A DNA stretch of 64,000 nucleotides from an uncultured Chryseobacterium sp. (GTDB taxonomy: Bacteria; Bacteroidota; Bacteroidia; Flavobacteriales; Weeksellaceae), in the NCBI GenBank assembly GCA_913776245.1, contig CAJYLO010000002.1, positions 89,861 through 153,860 of the forward strand, in the 5' to 3' direction. The notes below the pieces were generated by a model. It saw nothing but the letters and a program-made list of their open reading frames with translations, was not told the DNA's origin and made no database searches. The position numbers and the translations under genes are program-made. The number at the start of each line of letters is the position of its first letter. Position 1 is the stretch's first letter. Positions 53,482 through 61,137 of the stretch are shown in pieces.

Positions 53482-54596
53482 AAAATATTTTCTTTATACT
53501 TATTTTCCTTTGTGCCGGAATTGTAAAATCCCAGTACAATGAACAGCTTTACAAAAAGGCTTTCTCATACGTCTACGAAAATCCTGATAATGCTGAAAAG
53601 CTCGTTTTGAAAATGCTCAGGGATGAAAAGGATACAGATCATATGATTAAGCTATATCAGCTGCTCTCCAGAGTTTATATGTCCAAAAGAGATTTCGATA
53701 AATCTTTGGATTGCATCCTGAAGATGAAGGAGCTCAGCAAATCTATTACAGATCCGGAACAAAAGATTAAAATCCTGAATTCCGTTGCCCTGCAGTATCA
53801 AAATATGGGATTATACAGCAAAACCCTGGAATCTCTGGACGAATATTATAAAATATGTCAGACGCTGCCTGCAGGAAAATTCAAAACACTTTATCTTGGG
53901 CTTAACTCTGCAGTCCGGGGACTGGTATATAAGAATCAGGACAATAATGAGATGGCTCTGGAAAAATTCTTCGAAGCGCTCAGCTACATTAATCAAGTAG
54001 GTGATTTTGAAAATTCCGTTGCCAATAGCAGTGTAATTCTTTACAATGTAGGATACTGTTATTTTTATCTGAAGAGATATAATGAAGCAGAAAAATATTT
54101 CATCAAATCTGCAGAAGTTGCAAAATCAGTTCACGCAGAAAGCCTAGAAGCTTTCGCATACAAAGGATTATCAGAAAACTACACCGTTCTCGGACAGCAT
54201 CAGCAAGCGATTCAACTACTAAAAAAATCTGTCAATCTGTCCAAAAAAGTCGGCGACCTGGTCCTTAGCGAAGGTATTTATAAAGGTTTTGCTGACAATT
54301 ATCTCGCTTTACAAGATTGGAACAATTATGTATTGTACAACAAACTATATAATGAAACTAAATTTTCACGGGAACAGAATGAACTCGCATCACTCAACAA
54401 AAGCATAGATGTGCTTAATGAAGAGAATAATAGAAAAATTGAGCAGCAAAACAGAAAACTCAGGATTATCAGCGTCATAATCACAGTATTTGCTTCAGCA
54501 ATATTTTTTTGGTTCCTGAGGAGATTTATATTGTACAAAAAACGCAACGGCATATTATTGAAAAAGCTCAATCAAATAAACAAAATCACCAGTTAA
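53478..54596 (+). CDS. Membrane-anchored TPR protein, HTH-less paralogue of the preceding regulator
   Basis: A 372-residue protein with a signal peptide (residues 1-18, ending VKSQ), TPR helices (about 25-290) and one TM helix (IISVIITVFASAIFFWFLRRFIL, about 330-352), ending 20 residues later in a basic tail. The start of the TPR region (YENPDNAEKLVLKML) closely matches the preceding protein (YENPDNVFQILQNI), also at DNA level, so the two are tandem duplicates. The domain that would bind DNA is absent and no frameshifted remnant of it is seen before the next gene. It may heterodimerise with, and modulate, its neighbour. Confidence 0.8.
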   Translation: MKNIFFILIFLCAGIVKSQYNEQLYKKAFSYVYENPDNAEKLVLKMLRDEKDTDHMIKLYQLLSRVYMSKRDFDKSLDCILKMKELSKSITDPEQKIKILNSVALQYQNMGLYSKTLESLDEYYKICQTLPAGKFKTLYLGLNSAVRGLVYKNQDNNEMALEKFFEALSYINQVGDFENSVANSSVILYNVGYCYFYLKRYNEAEKYFIKSAEVAKSVHAESLEAFAYKGLSENYTVLGQHQQAIQLLKKSVNLSKKVGDLVLSEGIYKGFADNYLALQDWNNYVLYNKLYNETKFSREQNELASLNKSIDVLNEENNRKIEQQNRKLRIISVIITVFASAIFFWFLRRFILYKKRNGILLKKLNQINKITS

Positions 54597-54597
54597 G

Positions 54598-55053
54598 ATG
54601 AACAATATTTTTGACCAAACCGACACCAATCACCTTATCAAAAGAATCAATTCATTAACAGAAGATTCCTTCCCAAAATGGGGAACTATGTCTGTAGACA
54701 AGATGCTTGCTCACTGCAACGTGACTTATGAACTCATCTATGAACAGGAAAAGCATAAAAAGCCAACTTTCCTCACAAAATGGCTTCTGAAAACATTTGT
54801 GAAGTCCAAAGTGACGAATGAAATTCCTTACAAACCCAATCTTCCAACCGCTGCAATGTTTGTGATTACCGATTCAAAAAACTTTGAAGATGAAAAAAAA
54901 CGGCTGATTGGCTTCATTCAAAAAACACAACAGCTGGGACCAGAAGCTTTTGAAGGTAAGGAAAGTTTCAACTTCGGAAGCCTGACTGCAAAAGAATGGA
55001 ACAATATGATGGCCAAACACCTGGACCATCATCTTAATCAGTTTGGAGTCTGA
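54598..55053 (+). CDS. DUF1569 family protein (DinB-like fold)
   Basis: A 151-residue cytoplasmic protein of the DUF1569 family, related to the DinB four-helix fold. The conserved WGTMSVDKMLAHCNVTYEL (about residues 28-46) and the C-terminal HLDHHLNQFG (about 141-150) supply the histidines expected at a metal site. The gene begins one base after the stop of the TPR gene and is likely the third member of that operon. Biochemical function is unknown for the family. Confidence 0.82.
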   Translation: MNNIFDQTDTNHLIKRINSLTEDSFPKWGTMSVDKMLAHCNVTYELIYEQEKHKKPTFLTKWLLKTFVKSKVTNEIPYKPNLPTAAMFVITDSKNFEDEKKRLIGFIQKTQQLGPEAFEGKESFNFGSLTAKEWNNMMAKHLDHHLNQFGV

Positions 55054-55063
55054 TTTTTTTTAT

Positions 55064-55139
55064 GGCAGCTTTTCCGTCTTCCGCTCCCGCTTTTTTGTTT
55101 TTTTCAAAAACAAAAAGAGCTCCGCTCAAGCCGGGCTGC
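55064..55139 (+). repeat. Dispersed repeat family A, copy 3 (different central hairpin)
   Basis: The arms GGCAGCTTTTCCGTCTTCCG and AGCTCCGCTCAAGCCGGGC match copies 1 and 2, but the centre is an A/T inverted repeat (TTTTTGTTTTT 55092-55102, AAAAACAAAAA 55106-55116) instead of the GC hairpin. It lies 11 bases after the DUF1569 gene and may serve as its terminator. Confidence 0.85.
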
Positions 55140-55223
55140 GTATCATTCATCAATAAGCCGTTTTAATTAAACCCGGAAACCATTTCCAGTAAAAATAATT
55201 TTAGTATTCAAACCAATATAAAA

Positions 55224-56288
55224 ATGAAACTTTTCACACCTATAAAATTCAGAAATATAGAACTAAAGAACAGAATCGTAATGTCACCTATGTGTATGTA
55301 CTCTGCAGAAGAAGGCGTTGCAAATGATTTCCATTTTGTTCATTACGGAAGCCGTGCGCAAGGCGGCGCCGGATTAATTATAGTAGAAGCAACCGGAGTG
55401 GAACCTCGCGGAAGGATTACGGATAAATGTCTCGGTATCTGGAATGACGAACAAGCAGAATCTCTAAAAAAAATCGTTGACTTCGTTCATCAGAATTCGG
55501 AAAGCAAAATCGGGATCCAGCTGGCACACGCCGGAAGAAAAGGTTCCGTTTCTGCTGCCACAAACAAGCAAATGACTTCGGAAGAGGGTTGGGAAACCAT
55601 TGCGCCAAGCCCAATTCCTTTTCATCCATCCGATAGAACACCTCATCAGTTATCCGCCGAAGAAATAAAAACCCTGACTGAAGATTTTCGTTTAGCCGCT
55701 AAAAGATCTGTGAATGCAGGTTTTGATGTCATAGAAATCCATGCGGCGCACGGTTATCTCATTCATCAGTTTTTATCTCCGCTGTCTAACACCAGAACTG
55801 ACGAATATGGCGGCGGATTTGATAACCGTACAAGGTTTCTGATGGAGATTGTAGATGCTGTGAATTCAGAACTATCAGAAGAACAAGCTTTGTTTGTAAG
55901 AATTTCCGGAACTGAATATGCAGAAAACGGATGGAATATAGAAGATAGCGTGAAGCTTTCCAGACTGCTTAAAAACAAAAATGTAGATCTTGTAGATGTT
56001 TCCAGCGGTGGAAATATCAACGGAGTAACTATGGAACTGAAGCCAGGTTATCAGGTTCCATTGGCCGAAGCTGTGAAAAAAGACGCTGATGCCAATTCCG
56101 GCGCTGTAGGTCTCATTACCACAGCGGAACAGGCAGAAGCTATTTTAGAACACGGACAGGCCGATCTAATCTTCCTGGCCAGAGAAATTCTCAGAAACCC
56201 TTATTTTGCTGTTCAGGCATCCTGGAAAAGTGATGATAACTGTTTTTATCCTCATCAATACCTGCGTGCAAAGCCATCCAAATCTTAA
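55224..56288 (+). CDS. NADPH-dependent old yellow enzyme, YqjM/NamA-type
   Basis: A flavin (FMN) ene-reductase that reduces activated C=C bonds. The start MKLFTPIKFRNIELKNRIV and MSPMCMYSA (Cys24 and Tyr26, matching the YqjM-class flavin-tuning Cys and Tyr) put it in the thermophilic-like class. IQLAHAGRKGS (about residues 99-109) and EIHAAHGYLIHQFLSPLSN (about 172-190, with the paired active-site His) follow, and the end QYLRAKPSK has the arginine that reaches the neighbouring subunit in this class. The length of 354 residues is slightly above that of YqjM. A strong terminator follows. The physiological substrate is not known; detoxification of enones is plausible. Confidence 0.93.
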   Translation: MKLFTPIKFRNIELKNRIVMSPMCMYSAEEGVANDFHFVHYGSRAQGGAGLIIVEATGVEPRGRITDKCLGIWNDEQAESLKKIVDFVHQNSESKIGIQLAHAGRKGSVSAATNKQMTSEEGWETIAPSPIPFHPSDRTPHQLSAEEIKTLTEDFRLAAKRSVNAGFDVIEIHAAHGYLIHQFLSPLSNTRTDEYGGGFDNRTRFLMEIVDAVNSELSEEQALFVRISGTEYAENGWNIEDSVKLSRLLKNKNVDLVDVSSGGNINGVTMELKPGYQVPLAEAVKKDADANSGAVGLITTAEQAEAILEHGQADLIFLAREILRNPYFAVQASWKSDDNCFYPHQYLRAKPSKS

Positions 56289-56292
56289 AAAT

Positions 56293-56323
56293 AAAAAAGC
56301 CAATCACTAAGATTGGCTTTTTT
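56293..56323. terminator. Bidirectional terminator after the old yellow enzyme gene
   Basis: A 13-bp perfect stem (56293-56305 with 56311-56323) around ACTAA, with A and T runs on the two sides, lies between converging genes. Confidence 0.92.
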
Positions 56324-56347
56324 TGTCATAATAAGATAATTTCTTTT

Positions 56348-56716
56348 CTAATCTAGAATTTCATATTCTATTGCAACAGTTCCTTTTCTGATATCTGCAA
56401 TAGTTTTGAAAGCTGCTTTTGAAAGATCAAAGGCTCTTGAAGAGTGGTAAGGACCTCTGTCATTCACTTTTACAACTACACTTTTCCCGGAGATCAGGTT
56501 AGTGATTTTCACTAACGTTCCGAAAGGAAGTGTTTTGTTTGCTGCAGTAAGTGCCGCATTACTGAACACCTCACCGCTTGCTGTTTTTTTACCATCGAAT
56601 TTATCGTGGTAGTAAGATACAAAACTTGTTTTCGCATCTGTGGCATAACTCTTGAAAGAGAAAATACCAAGTGTTGAAATCATCATTATGATTACGAGAA
56701 AGACTCTTTTCATCAT
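56348..56716 (-). CDS. Short RlpA-like double-psi beta-barrel protein
   Basis: A small exported protein of the RlpA family, whose studied members are lytic transglycosylases of the septal cell wall. A signal peptide (residues 1-25, ending SYA) leads into a double-psi beta-barrel with SYYHDKFDGKKTASGEVF (about 34-51), TAANKTLPFGTLVKITN (about 57-73) and VVVKVNDRGPYHSSRAFDLSKAAF (about 79-102), which carries the conserved Asp-Arg-Gly-Pro and Asp-Leu-Ser. The length of 122 residues shows that the SPOR domain is missing, so it would not be recruited to the septum through SPOR. It has its own promoter. Confidence 0.88.
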   Translation of the reverse strand: MMKRVFLVIIMMISTLGIFSFKSYATDAKTSFVSYYHDKFDGKKTASGEVFSNAALTAANKTLPFGTLVKITNLISGKSVVVKVNDRGPYHSSRAFDLSKAAFKTIADIRKGTVAIEYEILD

Positions 56717-56746
56717 GTTGAATTATTTTATTGGTTTTGACTCCGC

Positions 56747-56754
56747 AAAGATAT
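56747..56754 (-). promoter_or_regulatory. -7 box TATCTTTG of the RlpA-like gene
   Basis: Exact TAnnTTTG match on the minus strand, followed by C as in many Bacteroidota promoters, 30 bases before the start codon. Confidence 0.6.
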
Positions 56755-57186
56755 CCCAATTGATCCTTTAACTCATCATTTTGCCTTTTTGCAGACTTCA
56801 TTCTGTTAATTGTTTACAAATCAACATCAGAAAACACTGTCTAAAAAGGAGATTCAAAGAAATGTTAAGGAATGTTAAATTAATAGTTAAATTCTTAAAA
56901 AATTAAATTACCCAAACAACAACATAAATAACTAACATACTGTATATCAAAAAACTATATAATAAACAAAAGTTTAACAAATTATGTACTATACAATTTT
57001 AATTGACAATTAGCAAAATATATTATTAAAAATACATTTATGTCTAATAAATAATTAAAAAAAAAAGAATAAATTTATTAATAATAAATATTGTTAGCAG
57101 AAATTAATTATAAAGGAAACTTAAAATACATAACCAACTATAAAACAGAAAGTTAAAACAAAACCAGCTTTTTTTTAACAGAAAAT
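56755..57186. other. AT-rich gene-free stretch
   Basis: This is the longest gene-free region. It is extremely AT-rich, with many A- and T-tracts and repeated TTAATAATAAAT-like strings between about 56860 and 57110. No reading frame, tRNA or clear promoter is seen in it. Near its right end AAACCAGC (57161-57168) duplicates the left arm of the rimO terminator and could pair with the terminator's right arm instead. Confidence 0.6.
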
Positions 57187-57214
57187 AAAAAAACCAGCAA
57201 AAAAGCTGGTTTTT
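57187..57214 (-). terminator. Terminator of rimO
   Basis: AAACCAGC (57191-57198) pairs with GCTGGTTT (57205-57212), extended by flanking A/T pairs, and is followed on the minus strand by a T run. Confidence 0.85.
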
Positions 57215-57217
57215 ATT

Positions 57218-58519
57218 TTATACTAATTCTCCGATCAGATCATAATCTTCAGCAGAGATAATCTTTACATCTGCAAAATCGCCAATAGAGATATAAACAT
57301 CCTTTGCGGGCACCAGAACGGTATTATCAACATCCGGAGAATCATATTCTGTTCTGCCTACAAAATAATCACCTTCTTTCCTGTCGAAAATACATTTGAA
57401 CACTTTACCCACTTTTTCCTGGTTTTTTTCCCAGGATATCTGCTGCTGTATTTCCATAATCTCCTCTACTCTTCTTTGTTTTATTTCATCCGATATATTA
57501 TCTTCTAAAACAAAGGCAGTGGTATTTTCTTCGTGAGAATATGTAAAACATCCCAGCCTGTCAAATCTTTGATCCCTAACCCACTGCTTCAGCTCTTCGA
57601 ATATCTCATCGGTCTCGCCAGGGAATCCGACGATAAGTGTGGTTCTGATTGCCATATCCGGAACCTTCTCCCGGAATTTGTCCAGCAAAGCATTGGTTTT
57701 TTCAAAAGACGTACCTCTTTTCATCGCTTTCAGAAGTTCCGTATTGATATGCTGAAGCGGGATATCTATGTAGTTACAGATCTTTGGTTCTGTTTTTATA
57801 ATGTCCAATACATCTTCCGGAAAGCCAGTCGGAAAAGCATAATGAAGACGAATCCATTCAATGCCTTCAACTTTTATAAGCTCCTGGAGCAATTCTCCAA
57901 GCGCTCTTTTTTTATAAATGTCTAATCCGTAAAAAGTAAGATCCTGAGCAATTAGAATCAACTCCTTAACCCCTTTTTTTGCCAATTTCTGAGCTTCAGT
58001 TACCAGCTTTTCAATTGGTGTGGAAATGTGGCCTCCTCTCATCAAAGGAATTGCGCAGAAAGAACAAGGCCTGTCACAACCTTCAGAGATTTTGAGATAA
58101 GCATAGTGTTTCGGAGTAGTGGTCAATCTTTCTCCTACAAGTTCGTGTTTATAATCTGCACCCAGATGCTTCAAAAGCACTGGCAAATCTCTGGTGCCGA
58201 AATATTGATCCACATCCGGAATTTCCCTTTCAAGATCCGGCTTATATCTTTCCGACAGACATCCTGTTACGAAAACCTTCTCAACAATACCCTGATTTTT
58301 AAGATCTACATATTCCAGAATGGTATTGATACTTTCTTCTTTAGCATTATCTATAAATCCGCAGGTATTGATAACCACTACGTCTCCTTTTTCTTCATGG
58401 ACCACATTTTTACCGCTGGCTTCCAGCTGACCCATCAGTACTTCGGAATCATAGACATTCTTGGAGCAGCCTAGTGTAACGACATTAATTTTCTTTTTAC
58501 CTACAGATTTGGTACGCAT
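57218..58519 (-). CDS. rimO: Ribosomal protein S12 methylthiotransferase RimO
   Basis: A radical-SAM enzyme that methylthiolates a conserved aspartate of ribosomal protein S12. The N-terminal MTTase domain has its three cysteines in VTLGCSKN, NTCGFID and VTGCLSER; the radical-SAM motif SEGCDRPCSFCAIPLMRG (Cys-x3-Cys-x2-Cys) is near residues 145-162, and a TRAM domain ends the protein (about 370-433). The length of 433 residues and the GCSKN rather than GCQMN start separate RimO from MiaB. It has its own promoter and terminator, with a 70-base leader that contains a 17-base string also found at 5942-5958. Confidence 0.96.
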   Translation of the reverse strand: MRTKSVGKKKINVVTLGCSKNVYDSEVLMGQLEASGKNVVHEEKGDVVVINTCGFIDNAKEESINTILEYVDLKNQGIVEKVFVTGCLSERYKPDLEREIPDVDQYFGTRDLPVLLKHLGADYKHELVGERLTTTPKHYAYLKISEGCDRPCSFCAIPLMRGGHISTPIEKLVTEAQKLAKKGVKELILIAQDLTFYGLDIYKKRALGELLQELIKVEGIEWIRLHYAFPTGFPEDVLDIIKTEPKICNYIDIPLQHINTELLKAMKRGTSFEKTNALLDKFREKVPDMAIRTTLIVGFPGETDEIFEELKQWVRDQRFDRLGCFTYSHEENTTAFVLEDNISDEIKQRRVEEIMEIQQQISWEKNQEKVGKVFKCIFDRKEGDYFVGRTEYDSPDVDNTVLVPAKDVYISIGDFADVKIISAEDYDLIGELV

Positions 58520-58589
58520 CTTAATTATAATTGATGATTGATAAATGACAATTGAAAATCAATGAATAGACGTTCAATTTTTTAGACTG

Positions 58590-58597
58590 CAAATTTA
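58590..58597 (-). promoter_or_regulatory. -7 box TAAATTTG of rimO
   Basis: Exact TAnnTTTG match on the minus strand, 70 bases before the start codon and just after the terminator of the polysaccharide operon. Confidence 0.6.
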
Positions 58598-58601
58598 GGA
58601 A

Positions 58602-58629
58602 TAAAAAAAGGAATCAAAATTTGATTCCT
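58602..58629 (-). terminator. Terminator of the polysaccharide operon
   Basis: AGGAATCAAA (58609-58618) pairs with TTTGATTCCT (58620-58629) around one base, followed by a T run on the minus strand. It ends the leftward surface-polysaccharide gene cluster. Confidence 0.88.
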
Positions 58630-58635
58630 GAATTT

Positions 58636-60027
58636 TTAATAAGCCTGTTTATCTCCTTTAACAATATTGTAAAATGTAAGGAAAATGATCTTAAGATCAA
58701 GAAAAAAGGACCAATGCTGGATATACCAAATATCTTTCTCAATTCTTTTCTGCATATCCCGGTCAGAAAATATCTCACCTCTGGAACCCATTACCTGTGC
58801 CCAACCTGTAATACCTGGTTTTACAATATGCCGTGTCATATATTTTTTGGTAATCTTAGAATATTGTTCTGTCTGGGAGAGCATATGTGGTCTTGGTCCT
58901 ACTATGGACATATCACCTACTAATACATTAAAGAACTGCGGCAGTTCATCAATACTGGTTTTCCTCATAAACGCACCGAATTTTGTCACTCTGGCGTCAT
59001 TCTTTTTTGCAATCTGAAGATCCGCTATTTCATTGACAGTCATACTGCGGAATTTAATACAACTAAAAGGCTCATTCTTAAGACCGGATCTTTTTTGCAG
59101 AAAGAAAACAGGACCTTTACTTTCAAGCTTTATTATTATTGCAACAATTGGTATGAGCCAGGAGAGCAGAAAAACCGTAATCCCAAGAGAGAACAAAACA
59201 TCAAAAGCTCTTTTGAGAAATTGTTTCCTTGGATTGGATAAAGGTTCTTTTATTAATTTGAGAAAAGGAACATCATGAATGATATCAACATAATAAGAAG
59301 CTAAATGGTTGTTTTTAAAATCGGGAACCATATATATTCTTATCATTTTATGCTCCGCAATATCGATTATTTTCTGATAAAGATCCATATCAATCCTATC
59401 ATCGCAGAAAACAATATTATTAATATGAAATCTATCCAGATCTTTGAAAAACTGGGTTATATTTTTACTGTTTTTATCCTCTCTATACTCTTCATCAATA
59501 AAGTATGATTCTCTAATACCTAAATCTCTACGTAAATCTCTATTTGAGAGTAGAAGTTTAGAATAATGACTTTCACCAATTAAAACTGTATTATAATTAT
59601 AAAGCTTCCTTCCAATTTTAAATCTATTTTTTTTCCTGTATAAGAAGAGTATAAATCTTATGGTAAAAAAAGAAATACCTACTAAAAAGAAGTATAGACT
59701 AAATTCTTCATAATTAATATTTTCCGAGAAAACCAGAAATAAATAAATCAGAAAAAAGAGAATGAAAAGAAAGAAAGACTTTGTTAAGGCATTAAACTGC
59801 AAGGAAGAATCTCTTAAAGCATCCCTGCTGTAAAGCTTTGTAAATTGGGTGATAAAAAACCAGGAGAAATTAATAATTATGAACTGTACGCTATAATCAA
59901 TATTGAATAATCTGCTCTTTTGGATGGAAAAGAAATTGATACTATTCAGATATAGAAGAACATTTATAACAAAATAATCTGTAAGCAAAAAAATCCGTGA
60001 TAAATGTCTAAATAGATAAGTAACCAT
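58636..60027 (-). CDS. Undecaprenyl-phosphate sugar phosphotransferase (WcaJ/WbaP-like)
   Basis: The initiating enzyme of capsule or O-antigen synthesis: it moves a sugar phosphate onto undecaprenyl phosphate. Four N-terminal TM helices (about residues 12-130) and a CoA-binding-like domain (about 145-240) are followed by the catalytic domain after one more membrane segment: KRAFDVLFSLGITVFLLSWLIP (about 270-291), GPVFFLQKRSGLKNEPFSCIKFRSM, RKTSIDELPQFFNVLVGDMSIVGPRPH and the end, WSFFLDLKIIFLTFYNIV. The length of 463 residues fits the long WcaJ class. It is the last gene of the operon and precedes the terminator. Confidence 0.93.
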   Translation of the reverse strand: MVTYLFRHLSRIFLLTDYFVINVLLYLNSINFFSIQKSRLFNIDYSVQFIIINFSWFFITQFTKLYSRDALRDSSLQFNALTKSFFLFILFFLIYLFLVFSENINYEEFSLYFFLVGISFFTIRFILFLYRKKNRFKIGRKLYNYNTVLIGESHYSKLLLSNRDLRRDLGIRESYFIDEEYREDKNSKNITQFFKDLDRFHINNIVFCDDRIDMDLYQKIIDIAEHKMIRIYMVPDFKNNHLASYYVDIIHDVPFLKLIKEPLSNPRKQFLKRAFDVLFSLGITVFLLSWLIPIVAIIIKLESKGPVFFLQKRSGLKNEPFSCIKFRSMTVNEIADLQIAKKNDARVTKFGAFMRKTSIDELPQFFNVLVGDMSIVGPRPHMLSQTEQYSKITKKYMTRHIVKPGITGWAQVMGSRGEIFSDRDMQKRIEKDIWYIQHWSFFLDLKIIFLTFYNIVKGDKQAY

Positions 60028-60098
60028 ATCTAGTTAACTGCGTTATTTATATAAGAATGCCCGCAAGCATTGAAATATTGGTTAAAAGTTTGGGAAAG

Positions 60099-60644
60099 TT
60101 AAAAATTCTTCATGGAAAAACGGGGCATAATCATATCTTTTTCTGAGAGTATCACATCTTCTTTCGGTAATTGCCAGTCGATATTAAGATCACTGTCACT
60201 CCATAATACTCCTCCTTCAGATTCCTTATTATAAAAGTTATCACATTTATATGAAAAGACAGCAGTTTTGCTCAAAACAGAAAATCCATGTCCGAAACCA
60301 CGCGGAACATATAATTGCAATTTATTCTCTGCCGTAAGTTCTATACTGTACCATTTTCCAAAAGTAGGAGAATCTGGTCTCAGATCCACTGCAACATCCA
60401 AAACTTTCCCCTCAAGGCAGGAAACCAGTTTTGCCTGAGCGTGTTCTCCTTTTTGCAAATGAAGTCCTCTCAGTACACCATATGAAGATTTCGATATATT
60501 ATCCTGCACAAAGTGCCCGTTGAGACCGGTAGATTCCTCAAATTTTTTTTCATTGAATTTTTCATAAAAATACCCCCTTTCATCTTCAAATACTGTTGGC
60601 TCTATCACATAGCAGTCCTTAAGAGGTGTTTCTAATATCCTCAT
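60099..60644 (-). CDS. rfbC: dTDP-4-dehydrorhamnose 3,5-epimerase
   Basis: Third enzyme of dTDP-L-rhamnose synthesis; related enzymes act on other dTDP-keto sugars. The cupin core has FVQDNISKSSYGVLRGLHLQ (about residues 46-65, with the catalytic His), LVSCLEGKVLDVAVDLRPDSPTFGKW (about 73-98) and VPRGFGHGFSVLSKTAVFSYKCDNFYN (about 113-139, with the catalytic Tyr). The length of 181 residues is typical. rfbA, rfbB and rfbD are not visible here and may lie beyond the window, so the final sugar is uncertain. Confidence 0.93.
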   Translation of the reverse strand: MRILETPLKDCYVIEPTVFEDERGYFYEKFNEKKFEESTGLNGHFVQDNISKSSYGVLRGLHLQKGEHAQAKLVSCLEGKVLDVAVDLRPDSPTFGKWYSIELTAENKLQLYVPRGFGHGFSVLSKTAVFSYKCDNFYNKESEGGVLWSDSDLNIDWQLPKEDVILSEKDMIMPRFSMKNF

Positions 60645-60649
60645 AAATT

Positions 60650-61087
60650 TTATTTATTTATTTTTTGAAGTTCCTGCTCAAACACTGCTCTTTTAAGCGC
60701 AGAGCTTGAAAATCTGTGATCCCGTTTGTTATAGTAAATCTGTATTCCTTTTTCTTCACAATAATCTTTTCCGGTAAATTGCTTATCTCTGTAATCATCG
60801 CCAATAATTCTGACATCTATTACAAATGATTTTAGAATATCCATAAGATCTTCTTCAGTATTGTAAGGAATTATTTCATCTACAGACCGGCAGGCTTTCA
60901 GCTGGATATAGCGCTCCACCACGGACTGCGTAGGCCTGTTTTTATGAGGTCTGTCTATTGTGGGGTCCATCTGTAAACCGACTATCAGATAGTCACAGAC
61001 TGTTTTGGCTTCTTCCAGCATCTTGATATGACCCGCATGGAGTAGGTCGAAAGCTGAAAATGTAATACCGATTTTTTCTGTTTTCAT
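60650..61087 (-). CDS. Cytidylyltransferase-like protein (TagD-like) of a polysaccharide locus
   Basis: A small nucleotidyltransferase that would activate a phosphorylated polyol or sugar with CTP. The HxGH nucleotide site is in GITFSAFDLLHAGHIKML (about residues 7-24), RYIQLKACRSVDEIIPY is at about 64-80, and the end has RDHRFSSSALK (about 125-135) where glycerol-3-phosphate cytidylyltransferases have a RTxGISTT-type motif. Because of this altered motif, the substrate may not be glycerol 3-phosphate. The length of 145 residues suits TagD. It lies five bases before rfbC in the same operon. Confidence 0.82.
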   Translation of the reverse strand: MKTEKIGITFSAFDLLHAGHIKMLEEAKTVCDYLIVGLQMDPTIDRPHKNRPTQSVVERYIQLKACRSVDEIIPYNTEEDLMDILKSFVIDVRIIGDDYRDKQFTGKDYCEEKGIQIYYNKRDHRFSSSALKRAVFEQELQKINK

Positions 61088-61137
61088 AATATTAGTTAAA
61101 AAACAAATGTAAAAAATTATTTTATATTCACATAAAT

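Noticed and set aside
58028..58474. A 148-codon plus-strand frame inside rimO
   Set aside because: It is antisense to the radical-SAM and MTTase domains, which are intact.
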